Positions 45,074-54,596 of a stretch of DNA of 64,000 nucleotides are shown here, in pieces. Both the position numbers and the translations under genes were made by a program. How positions within the stretch are numbered: position 1 is the first letter of the stretch; each line of letters begins with the position of its first letter. Location of the stretch: the NCBI GenBank assembly GCA_009995705.1, contig JAADBR010000001.1, positions 1-64,000 of the forward strand, in the 5' to 3' direction. The notes below the pieces were generated by a model. It saw only the letters and a program-made list of their open reading frames with translations, made no database searches and had not been told where the DNA came from. Source of the stretch: Microcystis aeruginosa W13-11 (lineage in GTDB: Bacteria; Cyanobacteriota; Cyanobacteriia; Cyanobacteriales; Microcystaceae).

Positions 45074-46528
45074 ATGAACATTAAAAAGAAAACTATTCAA
45101 GGCATTTTTTGGTCAGGACTGCAAAATTGGGGTAGTCAAGCGGGTTCATTTATAATATTTTTAATTCTCGCTCGTCTATTAACTCCAGAAGCTTTTGGTT
45201 TAGTAGCATTGGCTAATGTATTGATAAACTTCATGCAGATTTTTTTAAATCAAGGGTTTGCTCAAGTATTGATTCAAAAACAGGATTTAGAATCGCAAGA
45301 TATAAATACAGTTTTTTGGACACAGGTATTTACGGGATGTCTTTTAACAACTATCACTTTTTTTTCTGCTATTTTAATATCTAAAGTTTTTCATCAACCC
45401 TCTTTAATTCCTATCCTACAAATTCTTGCGTTAGTTTTTATTATTAATGCTTTTAGTCAAACTCAAGCATCCCTATTAAGACGTGATTTTAAATTTAAAG
45501 TCCTGGCAACTCGCTCTTTATTAGGAATCATCATTGCTGGTATCGTCGGTGTGGTCATGGCACTTTTAGGATACGGTGTTTGGAGTTTAGTCAGCCAACA
45601 GTTAACCTACGAACTTATGGGGGTTGTTGTTCTTTGGACTGCCGGCAATTGGCGACCAAAATGGGAATTTTCTTGGATAACTTTAACAGAAATATTTTCT
45701 TTTAGTATCAATGTTTTAGGATATAAAATGATGGAGTTCTTTAACCAGAAAACTGATAATCTATTAGTCGGTTATTTTTTAGGGGAAGTTGCCCTAGGTT
45801 ATTATGCAATTTCCCATCGAATTTTAGAAGTAATGACCCAATTGTTAATCGGAACATTAAACCAAGTTGCTTTACCAACTTTTTCGCGCTTGCAAAAAGA
45901 TTCTCAAGGGTTTATAGCCGCCTATTATCGAATCACTCAATTTACCAGCTTAATCGCTTTTCCAGTCTTTTTTGCCGTGATAATTCTCAGTCCAGAATTA
46001 TTGGTGAGTTTGTTTGGTCAAAAATGGACTAACGCTATTCCTATTCTCCAAATTATTCCCCTCGTGGGAATACTTCATGCTATCACTTTCTCTCAAAGGT
46101 CTGCTTTTGTCGCCCTAGGCAAACCCATATTACAGTTTAAATTGGGACTACTCAATGCAGTTTTAAATATTATTGCTTGTTTAATCGCCCTACAGTGGGG
46201 AATCTTAGCTGTAGCCACAGCTTATGTCCTCAGTGATTATCTAGTTTTTCCCCTTGGACAATGGCTTTTAAGTCAATTAATTCCCCTGACATGGAAAACC
46301 TATCTATCGCAATTTATTGCCCCTATAACCTGCACAGCAATTATGATTTTTACCCTGCTTGGCACTCAAAGAATTTTTTTATCTCATTCCTATCCCTTGC
46401 TGAATTTAGTTATTGCTTCCCTCCTGGGAACAATTGCCTATATTCTCAGCTTTTTTCTCCTCTTTCCTCAACTGTTTCAACAAATATGGGAACTAGGAAG
46501 ACTCTTAAAACCCACCTCTGAAAATTAA
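45074..46528 (+). CDS. Oligosaccharide flippase (MOP superfamily, WzxC-like)
   Basis: The 484-residue membrane protein has about 12-14 helices and the family signature near the N-terminus (FWSGLQNWGSQAGSFIIFLI, then LARLLTPEAFGLVALANVL). MOP flippases move lipid-linked oligosaccharide repeats across the inner membrane. It is followed within 13 bp by a GT4 gene, so it belongs to the glycan operon. A truncated second copy of its C-terminal third lies at 51939-52463. Confidence 0.9.
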   Translation: MNIKKKTIQGIFWSGLQNWGSQAGSFIIFLILARLLTPEAFGLVALANVLINFMQIFLNQGFAQVLIQKQDLESQDINTVFWTQVFTGCLLTTITFFSAILISKVFHQPSLIPILQILALVFIINAFSQTQASLLRRDFKFKVLATRSLLGIIIAGIVGVVMALLGYGVWSLVSQQLTYELMGVVVLWTAGNWRPKWEFSWITLTEIFSFSINVLGYKMMEFFNQKTDNLLVGYFLGEVALGYYAISHRILEVMTQLLIGTLNQVALPTFSRLQKDSQGFIAAYYRITQFTSLIAFPVFFAVIILSPELLVSLFGQKWTNAIPILQIIPLVGILHAITFSQRSAFVALGKPILQFKLGLLNAVLNIIACLIALQWGILAVATAYVLSDYLVFPLGQWLLSQLIPLTWKTYLSQFIAPITCTAIMIFTLLGTQRIFLSHSYPLLNLVIASLLGTIAYILSFFLLFPQLFQQIWELGRLLKPTSEN

Positions 46529-46540
46529 ATACCTAATTGC

Positions 46541-47725
46541 ATGAAAATTTTACTAATTAATGACTATTCAACCCCTAGCGGAGGCGCAGAATTATTGATG
46601 CTATCCTTGCGGGATAAGTTGCGGCAAAGGGGACATGATGCTCGTTGCTTTTCCAGCAATGCTCAACCCCTAAAAATGAACCCAGAGGCAGATTATACCT
46701 GTTTTGGAACCACATCTTCTTGGCGAACAATTCTCCAAACTGGCAACTTTTGGGCAGTACAGCACTTGCAACAAGTTTTAAAAACATTTCAGCCAGATTT
46801 GGTACATATCTTCCTATTTTTAACCCAATTATCCCCTTTAATCTTACCCTTGCTCAAAGATATTCCTAGTATTTATTATGCCGTTTGGTATCGGGCCATC
46901 TGTCCAATAGGAACAAAATTACTACCGAACGGAGTACCCTGTCAAGTTCCCTTCGGTATTCCCTGCTATCAAAATCGTTGTCTCCCCTTGCGCGATTGGC
47001 TGCCGTTAATGTTACAGATGAATTTATGGCAAAAATGGGGTAATAACTTTAATCTTTGGACTGCCGCCAGCAAAACCGTCCAAGAGTCGATGCTAGAAGC
47101 CAATTTTAATCATGTAGAAGTAGTTTGGCACGGAGTCCCCCAAGAAAACCAACGCCTACCCTTACAATTTCCCCCAAATATTGCTTTTGCTGCCCGTTTA
47201 GTCAAGGAAAAGGGAGCAGACATATTATTACGGGCTTTTGCTCAGGTTATCGCCCAAATTCCCCAGGCACAATTAAATCTAGTTGGAGAGGGAGTAGAGC
47301 GAGACAATCTCGAAAAACGTATAATAGAGCTTAATTTAACTAAAAACGTCGTCATGCACGGACAGATGCCTCGTAACGCCATGGAAGCTCTATTTTCTAA
47401 CGCTTGGGTGCAGGTAGTCCCCTCTCTGTGGGCGGAACCCTTTGGCTTAATTACCGCCAGTGCTATGATGCGAGGTACTGCGGTAATTGCCAGCGCCACT
47501 GGTGGTTCTCAAGACATAGTAACAGAGGAAAAAACTGGTTTTCTGTTTCCGCCAGGGGATGTGGATGCTTTAGCGACAAGTTTATTAAAAATCTTACAAA
47601 ATCGAGAACTAGCCGAAAAATTGGGGTACCATGGCCGAAAATTTGCCCTCGCACATTTAACAGAGGATATTTTTGTCGATAACTTTTTGAGTTTATATGA
47701 TAGACTACTGCATCAAAAGTTATAA
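46541..47725 (+). CDS. GT4 family glycosyltransferase
   Basis: The 394-residue protein has a GT-B fold: STPSGGAELLMLSLRDKLRQ near 10-30 for the acceptor side and, in the C-half, IAFAARLVKEKGADILLRAF near 212, LNLVGEGVERDNLEKRI near 245 and the donor-site WAEPFGLITASAMMRGTAVI near 299, including the E-x7-E motif. It lies in a tight operon after the flippase and just before the AlkP-like gene. Sugar specificity unknown. Confidence 0.9.
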   Translation: MKILLINDYSTPSGGAELLMLSLRDKLRQRGHDARCFSSNAQPLKMNPEADYTCFGTTSSWRTILQTGNFWAVQHLQQVLKTFQPDLVHIFLFLTQLSPLILPLLKDIPSIYYAVWYRAICPIGTKLLPNGVPCQVPFGIPCYQNRCLPLRDWLPLMLQMNLWQKWGNNFNLWTAASKTVQESMLEANFNHVEVVWHGVPQENQRLPLQFPPNIAFAARLVKEKGADILLRAFAQVIAQIPQAQLNLVGEGVERDNLEKRIIELNLTKNVVMHGQMPRNAMEALFSNAWVQVVPSLWAEPFGLITASAMMRGTAVIASATGGSQDIVTEEKTGFLFPPGDVDALATSLLKILQNRELAEKLGYHGRKFALAHLTEDIFVDNFLSLYDRLLHQKL

Positions 47726-47755
47726 GTTTTGTTAAAAAAAGGAGGTAAAAAAATC

Positions 47756-49258
47756 ATGAATACTTCTATTAATTCTTCCCCCTTAGTTATTCTAGGTTTA
47801 GATGCAGGCGATGCTAACCTAATTGAAAAATGGGCTAGGGAAGGCTATCTTCCTCATATTAACTCAATTATGAATCGAGGTTGTTGGGGACGAACCATAG
47901 GAGTAGATTTAATTAATGAAGATGGCGTTTGGACAAGATTATTTAGCGGTGTTTCCCAAAAAGAACAAGGTTTTTATTATTTTCGTCAATTAAAAACTGG
48001 TAGCTATGATTTATACACGGTAGAAAAGACAGCAGCAACACAAAAAGTTTTTTGGTCTGACTATCAAGGAACCGATAAAAAAGTAGCTTTGATTGATATT
48101 CCCGATTTGGATATTATACCTAATCTGCAAGGAATTCAATTATACAATTGGGCAGTTCACAATTCCCACTATATTCCTCCGTCTAGCTATCCAGAAAAAC
48201 TACTATCTACTATTAATCAAAAGTTTAGCCAACCCGATAATATTACTGAAAAATTTATCAGTAGTTTCCCAGAAGACAAAAGAATTTATCAGCGCTTAAG
48301 AAATCGTTTAGCTAAAAAAGGTGAATTATGTCGCTATCTTTTGTCTCAAGATAACTATGACTTAATTGTATCAGTATTTGGCGAATGTCATACGGGAGGA
48401 CATCAATTTTGGAAATATCGCCCTGAAGCTCAAGGTAATGAGAAAGTTATTGCCTTAACGGAACTAACTTATGCTATTAGAGAAATCTATCAGGCTATTG
48501 ACCGAGAAATTGGTTCAATTCTGCAAGAATTACCTCCAAATGTTAACATTGTTATTGCTTCTTCCGTTGGTTTAATTGATAGATACTCCACCGAAGGGCT
48601 AATCGAAGATTTTTGCCATAAACTTGGTTATCAGAAAGCAATTAATGATAATATTTTACCCCCAACACTCTTAAATATCCTGCGTCAGATTATCCCCACA
48701 ACTTGGCGTATGTTCCTGAGTCGTTATCTTCCTAGAGACATCAAAGAAAAAATATTTGCCGATAATTTTCGTCAGGGAACAGATTGGAATCAAACCAAAG
48801 CTTTCGCTATTCCTTCTGCTTATATGAGTTTTATTCGTGTTAATCTACAGGGAAGAGAACCTCAAGGAATTGTGAGTCACGGGGAGGAATACGAAGCGGT
48901 TTTAAATCAAATTGAAGCAGATTTATCTCAATTAATTGATAAACGAAGTGGACAAAAAGCTATTCAGAAAATCTGGCGTAGCAGAGAGTTATTTAACAAT
49001 GATATTGACAGCGAATTACCTGATTTATTAGTAGAATGGCAACCGTTACCCTATTTTATGGAAAAAGTCCATCATCCCCGGGCTGAAATAACCCAAACTA
49101 AACCAGAATTTTTTCGAGGAAGTGACCACACTCACGAAGGATTTATCGCTTTTGCCGGTGATTTAATTCCCAACAGAGGGAATCTAGGAAAAATTGATTT
49201 TACTTCCTTAAAACCAGCCTTTTTATCCTTAATGAATAATCAAACTCCTAACTTGTAA
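47756..49258 (+). CDS. AlkP-superfamily phosphohydrolase/phosphomutase-like protein, paralogue 1
   Basis: The 500-residue protein starts at ATG 47756, preceded by AAAGGAGGT; an upstream TTG start is less likely. VILGLDAGDANLIEKWAREG at 11-30 carries the first metal-site Asp16. Thr60 in GVWTRLFSG sits at the nucleophile position of the family. The usual metal-binding SDHG is replaced by SSVG, while a later GSDHTHEGF keeps a His. Similar proteins occur in polysaccharide clusters. Activity is therefore uncertain; it may modify a phosphate-bearing glycan. Confidence 0.75.
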   Translation: MNTSINSSPLVILGLDAGDANLIEKWAREGYLPHINSIMNRGCWGRTIGVDLINEDGVWTRLFSGVSQKEQGFYYFRQLKTGSYDLYTVEKTAATQKVFWSDYQGTDKKVALIDIPDLDIIPNLQGIQLYNWAVHNSHYIPPSSYPEKLLSTINQKFSQPDNITEKFISSFPEDKRIYQRLRNRLAKKGELCRYLLSQDNYDLIVSVFGECHTGGHQFWKYRPEAQGNEKVIALTELTYAIREIYQAIDREIGSILQELPPNVNIVIASSVGLIDRYSTEGLIEDFCHKLGYQKAINDNILPPTLLNILRQIIPTTWRMFLSRYLPRDIKEKIFADNFRQGTDWNQTKAFAIPSAYMSFIRVNLQGREPQGIVSHGEEYEAVLNQIEADLSQLIDKRSGQKAIQKIWRSRELFNNDIDSELPDLLVEWQPLPYFMEKVHHPRAEITQTKPEFFRGSDHTHEGFIAFAGDLIPNRGNLGKIDFTSLKPAFLSLMNNQTPNL

Positions 49259-49279
49259 TCTCAGTTTACTCTAAAAATT

Positions 49280-50809
49280 ATGACTGTTAACCAACCTCCC
49301 TTAATTTTAATTGCCATTGATGGTGGTGATGATCGTTTAATTCAAAATTGGGTAAAAGCAGGTTATTTACCTACCATTGCCTCGCTTATGGAAAAAGGCT
49401 GTTGGGCAAAAATTACTGGTTCCGAATATGTGGGTGAACACGGTACATCTTTAAGTCTTATCAGTGGTATTTCGCGGGCAAACCATGGTTATTATTATTT
49501 CCGTCAATTAACCCCCAAAACCTATAATCTCCAACCCTATAATTTTGCTAATACTCAAGTATTACCTTTTTGGTCTTATTTAAAGGATACCAATAAAAAA
49601 GTAGCCATTATCGATGCTCCTGATAGTGTAATTGTCGGTAATTTACTAGGAATTCAAGTTGCTAATTGGGCTATTCATAAAGCCGCTATTTGTCATCTCA
49701 CCCCCCAGACTAATCCCCCTCAATTGTTAGAAGATGTTAAAAATATTTTTGGTTCCCAAATTACTGTCTCAGAGTTTGATGCTAATGCTTCTTTTGCTAC
49801 GGATTTATTAATGTATAATTCTTTCCTAGAAAGAATCGCTAAAAAAGGAAAACTCTGCCGCAAATTGTGTCAACAGGATAATTTTGATTTAATCAGTATT
49901 GGCTTTTATGAATCCCATACAGCCGCTCATCGCTTTTGGAGATATCGTCAAGAAGTCAATTCTAATCAAAATCAACTCAGTCAAGCTATTCGAGACATTT
50001 ATCAGGCAATAGATCGAGAAATCAGCTTACTTTTGGAGAAACTGCCCAGCCGTGCTAATATTGTTATTTACTCTGCTTTTGGCATAGAAGATAGTTACCA
50101 CACTACAGAATTAATACCAGATTTTTGTCAAAAATTAGGTTATCACGTTTTACAATCTACTCCAGAAAATATTTCTCTAAATCCTTTAAATTTAGCTCGT
50201 CGTTTTATTCCCCAATCTTGGCGAAAATCTCTAAGTAATTATTTTTCCCTATCCTTACAAGAAAGATTATTAAATGATGATTTTGCTAATAATACTGACT
50301 GGCAAAAAACCCGCGCTTTTACTATTCCTTCCCTCTACACCAGCTTTATACGAGTTAATTTACAAGGAAGGGAACCTCAAGGCATTGTTCAACCTGGGCA
50401 AGAATACTATGACTTATTAAATGAAATAGAAGCTAATTTGCAACAGTTAATCGATCCTATTACCAAAAAACCAGCCATTAAACAGATTGCTAAAACCATC
50501 GATTGGTTTAATTGCGATATACCAGATAATCTACCCGATATTTTTATTGAATGGCAACCCGCCCAATATTATATGGAAAAATTACTACACCCTCAAACAG
50601 AAATCAATCAATCTCTCTCTCATTATCATCGAGATAGCTATCATTCTCTTAATGGTTTTATCATAGCAGCTGGAGAATCAATACATCAAAAAGGACAGCT
50701 AGGAGATATTGATTTATTAGATTTAACTCCCAGTTTTCTGAAATTACTCAATGTAAATATTCCCAGTCACTTAACAGGAAAGGTCATCGCATTATTTGGC
50801 ACGAATTAA
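49280..50809 (+). CDS. AlkP-superfamily-like protein, paralogue 2
   Basis: The 509-residue paralogue of the preceding gene lies 21 bp after it. Asp14 in LIAIDGGDDRLIQNW is kept, but the nucleophile position aligned to Thr60 is Leu58 (HGTSLSLISG), SDHG is SAFG, and the later motif reads DSYHSLNGF. The INDFRQGTDWNQ-type block and LYTSFIRVNLQGREPQGIV are strongly shared. It may be a non-catalytic partner of paralogue 1. The change is in a conserved core, so it is not a general decay. Confidence 0.7.
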   Translation: MTVNQPPLILIAIDGGDDRLIQNWVKAGYLPTIASLMEKGCWAKITGSEYVGEHGTSLSLISGISRANHGYYYFRQLTPKTYNLQPYNFANTQVLPFWSYLKDTNKKVAIIDAPDSVIVGNLLGIQVANWAIHKAAICHLTPQTNPPQLLEDVKNIFGSQITVSEFDANASFATDLLMYNSFLERIAKKGKLCRKLCQQDNFDLISIGFYESHTAAHRFWRYRQEVNSNQNQLSQAIRDIYQAIDREISLLLEKLPSRANIVIYSAFGIEDSYHTTELIPDFCQKLGYHVLQSTPENISLNPLNLARRFIPQSWRKSLSNYFSLSLQERLLNDDFANNTDWQKTRAFTIPSLYTSFIRVNLQGREPQGIVQPGQEYYDLLNEIEANLQQLIDPITKKPAIKQIAKTIDWFNCDIPDNLPDIFIEWQPAQYYMEKLLHPQTEINQSLSHYHRDSYHSLNGFIIAAGESIHQKGQLGDIDLLDLTPSFLKLLNVNIPSHLTGKVIALFGTN

Positions 50810-51032
50810 ACCCTATCTCAGTCCCCACGCAGTTCTCCTATTTGATGATATTCATTGGACAAAGCAGGGCAATCGCATACAAAACTTAATATTTGATCAA
50901 AAGGATGAAAATCCTTATTAGATAAGGGTTTAGACAAAAGTGATTTTTCGACAAGTGCATAAATTCAATATCATTAATCAGGGAATTATTGAGAATAATA
51001 TGGTAGGAAATCGTTAGAATCTTGAAGTCTCG

Positions 51033-51786
51033 TTGCCCAAAATAACTCAAGTTAAAATGTTAAGAAACGTTTGCGATTGCCCTTTTGGACAAAGGATATG
51101 GTACAAGTCCCAGTTTGTCAGTAGTGCTAAAATTTATGGAGAGGCTTCACCTTCTTATGCTAAATACCCCATTTTTACGGGAGTTCCTGAGAGAATGTAT
51201 TCTGTTATTCCCTATGCTAAATTAATTGATGTTGTCCGATATCTCATTCAAAGAATTCTTTCTCAGTATGTTCATAGATATGCTGATGGAACCGAGGATC
51301 GAACCTTAGCGGAAGCATTGACAGATTTTGAAAATAATTCTTATATCTGTCGTAGTCAGTATTGTTTACAAATAGAACAATATCTACAGTATTATTCTCC
51401 TGACAAAATTTTAGTCATCTCCTCTGAAGAATTATCAAATACTCCTCAGAAAACTCTACAAACTGTCTTTAAATTTTTGGGAGTATCCGACAATTTTGAA
51501 ATCATTAAGCATCAAAAAAAATTACATAAGCCAATTTATAAACGAAGAAAAACTAACGTTGGTGAGAGGATTGCATCTTTACCAGTAATGACCAAAATAA
51601 ATCATCTTCCACCTAGTCTGAGAAATCATGTTAATAAATAAATTAATTTATTTTCCTTTTTCCACTCCCGTTAGTAAACCTATCTTAGATACAGAATTGC
51701 GTCAGCAATTAATTGAATATCTCAAAGATGATGTGGAGCAATTACGCCAGTTTACAGGTCAGAAATTCAGTGAGTGGTCTATCTAA
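51033..51786 (+). pseudogene. Second sulfotransferase, truncated and frameshifted
   Basis: The frame begins without the PAPS loop: the first recognisable part is WYKSQFVSSAKIYGEASPSY, and the 3'-phosphate site reads VVRYLIQRILSQYVH instead of VREPIQR. A 4-bp insertion after SLRNHVNK (AATAAATAAATTAATT) ends the frame at 51641; the last 47 codons continue out of frame. It lacks about 55 N-terminal residues. The 50810-51032 gap before it has a short LLFDDIHWTKQGN, possibly a methyltransferase scrap. Confidence 0.85.
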
Positions 51787-51938
51787 AACTGTTCCTTAAA
51801 AAGATCACTGAATTCACATAAATATTTTTGATTTTAAGGATAAAGACTATTTGTAGAAAATATGTTTTTTTTTCATTCTTTATAAACATCTTGGCGATGT
51901 CTGATTATGGTGATTTTTATTATTTTATCATGATCATC
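51588..51938 (+). repeat. Duplicated block, copy 2
   Basis: Matches 43540-43888. It ends exactly where a flippase-like sequence begins (CATGATCAT then CTTTGGTCAAAAATGG). It carries the sulfotransferase end and, on the minus strand at about 51877-51938, the last about 20 codons of a ParE-type toxin gene. Confidence 0.85.
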
Positions 51939-52463
51939 TTTGGTCAAAAATGGACTAATACTATTCCTATTCTGCAAATTATCTCCCTTGTGGGAATACT
52001 TCGGGCGATTACTGTCTTTCAAAGGTCTGCTTTTGTTTCCCTCGGTCAACCCTTGCTACAATTTAAATTAGGTTTACTCAATGCCACTTTAAATGTTATC
52101 GCTTGCCTCATCGCCGTGCAGTGGGGCATTTTAGCCGTAGCCACAGCTTATGTCCTCAGTGATTATCTAGTTTTTCCCCTCGGACAATGGCTTTTAAGTA
52201 AATTAATTTCCCTTTCTTGGAAAACCTATCTAGCTCAATTTATCGCCCCCATTACTAGCACGGTTATAATGGGTTTAACGATTTTAATAACTCAACAATT
52301 ACTCAGCTCTTGGTTAAAACCTCAAGGTTGTTTAATAATATGCCCCCTTCTGGGAATAACTATCTATACTGCCACCCTCCGCTTCGCTTTCCCCCAATTA
52401 TTTTCGCAAATTTTTACCACGCTTAATCTCCTGCGAAATTCTCCTAAAACTAGCCGCAAATAA
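51939..52463 (+). pseudogene. Flippase C-terminal fragment
   Basis: Starting at FGQKWTNTIPILQIISLVGI the frame matches the last about 170 residues of the flippase at 45074 (FGQKWTNAIPILQII), including YVLSDYLVFPLGQWLLS. The N-terminal two thirds are absent and replaced by toxin-antisense DNA. No proper start. It is a deletion-fusion remnant. Confidence 0.88.
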
Positions 52464-52480
52464 AGAAACTATTCAAGTTT

Positions 52481-53374
52481 ATGATGACAGAAACGCCAAT
52501 CACTTTTTCTATTATTACTCCCACCTATAACCGTCCCGAAAGACTCAAAACCTGCCTAGACTCTCTCCTAAGTCTAGATTATCCTCCAGATAACTTTGAA
52601 ATTATTATCGTCGATGATGGCAGTAATCAACCCCTTGATACCCTGGTTAACCCTTACCAAAATCAATTAAATTTAACTCTCATTCGTCAGAATAATTCAG
52701 GACCGGCTAAAGCCAGAAATACTGGTGCTAACGCAGCCCAAGGTGAATATTTAGCCTTTACCGATGATGATTGCACCCTTGATCAAAAATGGCTCTCAGC
52801 CCTTGAAAAAGGCTTCTTAGAAACACCAAACGCTCTCTTAGGAGGAAAAACGATCAACGCCCTGCCCAATAACCCCTATTCCACTGCTAGTCAGCTATTG
52901 ATCGATTACCTCTACGATTACTATAATCACCAATCCCAAAAAGTCCAGTTTTTTGCTTCTAATAATTTCGCCCTTTCTAGAGAATTATTCCAAAAAGTCG
53001 GACAATTTGATCTTAGCTTTCCCCTCGCCGCCGGAGAAGATCGAGAATTTTGCGATCGCTGGTTAGGGGCTGGTTATCCCCTAGTCTATATTGACGATGC
53101 GATCATTTACCATGCCCATCACCTCACCCTGACTAAATTCTGGCGACAACATTTTAACTATGGTTGTGGTGCTTACTATTTCCATCAAATTCGTTCTCGT
53201 CGTAATCAAACATCCCTGAAAGTTGAGCCATTAAACTTTTACTTTCAACTACTAACTTATCCATTTTTAAAACAATGTGAGCAAACATCAAAAGTATTCC
53301 TTTCGGGTTTATTATTAATCTCACAATTAGCCAATATTTTAGGTTTTTTTAAGATAAAATTGCAAAATATTTAG
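52481..53374 (+). CDS. GT2 family glycosyltransferase
   Basis: The 297-residue GT-A enzyme has FSIITPTYNRPERLKTCLDS at 9-28, FEIIIVDDGS near 39-48, YLAFTDDDCTLDQKW near 90 with the metal motif, and LAAGEDREFCDRWLGAGYPL near 183 as catalytic base. One or two weak hydrophobic segments near the C-terminus may tether it. It follows the flippase fragment and precedes a truncated GT4 gene. Intact by length. Confidence 0.88.
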   Translation: MMTETPITFSIITPTYNRPERLKTCLDSLLSLDYPPDNFEIIIVDDGSNQPLDTLVNPYQNQLNLTLIRQNNSGPAKARNTGANAAQGEYLAFTDDDCTLDQKWLSALEKGFLETPNALLGGKTINALPNNPYSTASQLLIDYLYDYYNHQSQKVQFFASNNFALSRELFQKVGQFDLSFPLAAGEDREFCDRWLGAGYPLVYIDDAIIYHAHHLTLTKFWRQHFNYGCGAYYFHQIRSRRNQTSLKVEPLNFYFQLLTYPFLKQCEQTSKVFLSGLLLISQLANILGFFKIKLQNI

Positions 53375-53400
53375 CTCAATAAATTGCCAAAAATAAAAAA

Positions 53401-53535
53401 ATGAACCAGAATTATTCGATTAAAATAGGTATAGATGGCAGTTTTTTATCAGGTCAAAAACGAGGTCATGCTCGTTATGCTTTTGAGCTTTGTCGTGAAC
53501 TAGACACATATTTACCTAACGCCAATTTCTTTATT
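53401..53535 (+). pseudogene. GT4 glycosyltransferase, truncated by MITE
   Basis: From ATG 53401 the frame reads IKIGIDGSFLSGQKRGHARY, then AFELCRELDTYLPNANFFI, a typical GT4 N-terminus with the donor-independent glycine loop. The family B MITE starts at 53536 and supplies an immediate stop. No remainder of the gene is found on the far side, so about 320 residues were deleted or replaced. Confidence 0.85.
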
Positions 53536-53738
53536 TAGGGTCTGCTGAATAAATCTAAAAACCTTGTTGGGTAAAACTTTTAGACTTTTTGTCAATCAAA
53601 AAGTAGCGGACTGGGAGTGATCAGGGGGAAAATTCCGGGACTTTTTCCCTGAAAATTAGGTAGTTGACCACCTGAAAATCGGTAAAACCCCACACCCCAC
53701 ACCCTACCCCCAAGAAAAACTTTTTGCCGCAAACCCTA
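53536..53738 (+). mobile_element. MITE family B, copy 2 (203 bp)
   Basis: Ends TAGGGTCTGCTGAATAAATC and TTTTTGCCGCAAACCCTA, with ATT and AAT immediately outside. Left end TAGGGTCTGCTGAA matches copies at 9117 and 61937; TAAAAACCTTG is shared inside. It truncates the GT4 gene. Confidence 0.75.
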
Positions 53739-53802
53739 AATACTATTTTCCCAAAGTAAAGATAGAGATGGTCATGCCTGCTACCAATAAAGAAAAATGG
53801 TA

Positions 53803-54513
53803 TTATTCTTCTTCTAAAGTTAATCCTAACGCCTGTAAGCGTTTCGCTAGTCGATCAGCGCGTTTCTTTTCTTGGTCAGCGCGTTTCTTTTCTTTATCGG
53901 CACGTTTCTTTTCTTGATCAGCGCGTTTCTTTTCTTGACGCATTTGAGACTCTAACTCAACAGTTGTTAAAAATTTCTCTCCATCAGGACGATACAATTC
54001 TAAACTAGATTTATCCCAGATAAAACGCATACCTAAACGGGGACTTATCCAGTCATTAATGGGGATAATTTCTCTTAAATTCTCTCCCTGTCTTTGCCAT
54101 CCTTGTAAACGACAGCGCATCGGGTTATATAAGTAGTATTCTTCCACGCTATAGGTGTCATAAAACTCTAATTTTCGACTCATTTCTGCTTTTGTATTCT
54201 TCGGTGATAGAATTTCAAAAACCACTTGAGGAGCGATATTTTCTTCCTGCCATTGACGATAAGAACCCCTTCGTCCTTTGGGACGGCCAAAAGCTACCAT
54301 CACATCGGGAGCAACTGGTGAAACCAAAGTAGAACGCAGAGGATACCAAAGTAAATCTCCGGCAATAAACACCGTAGGATCATCGGCGAAGATAATCTCT
54401 AAATTCTCCTTAATTTTGACAATCCACTCGTATTGTTCGGTATTATCTGCCATCGGTTGACCATCACTATCTGGGAAAAGAAGATCGTCGTCAATATCAA
54501 GATAACTAACCAT
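53803..54513 (-). CDS. Uma2 family (DUF820) endonuclease-like protein
   Basis: The 236-residue protein has the PD-(D/E)XK-like Uma2 fold (PDVMVAFGRPKGRRGSYRQW, VVFEILSPKNTKAEMSRKLE, EEYYLYNPMRCRLQGW) and a C-terminal coiled coil built from seven-residue KKRADQE/KKRADKE repeats near 196-222. Uma2 proteins are numerous in cyanobacteria and of unknown biological role. It is the intact relative of the gene at 44337-44987, with more coiled-coil repeats. It starts MVSYLDIDDDLLFPDSD. Confidence 0.88.
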   Translation of the reverse strand: MVSYLDIDDDLLFPDSDGQPMADNTEQYEWIVKIKENLEIIFADDPTVFIAGDLLWYPLRSTLVSPVAPDVMVAFGRPKGRRGSYRQWQEENIAPQVVFEILSPKNTKAEMSRKLEFYDTYSVEEYYLYNPMRCRLQGWQRQGENLREIIPINDWISPRLGMRFIWDKSSLELYRPDGEKFLTTVELESQMRQEKKRADQEKKRADKEKKRADQEKKRADRLAKRLQALGLTLEEE

Positions 54514-54596
54514 TGTCTTTTATTTTTAATAGATGGTTGTTTTCTGATTGTAGCAAGATAATTATGAATTATGGGGAGTAGGGGAGCGGCGGTTAT

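Noticed and set aside
50820..50935. Fragment reading LLFDDIHWTKQGN, like a class I methyltransferase
   Set aside because: Only about ten residues match and the frame stops soon; noted under the sulfotransferase pseudogene only.
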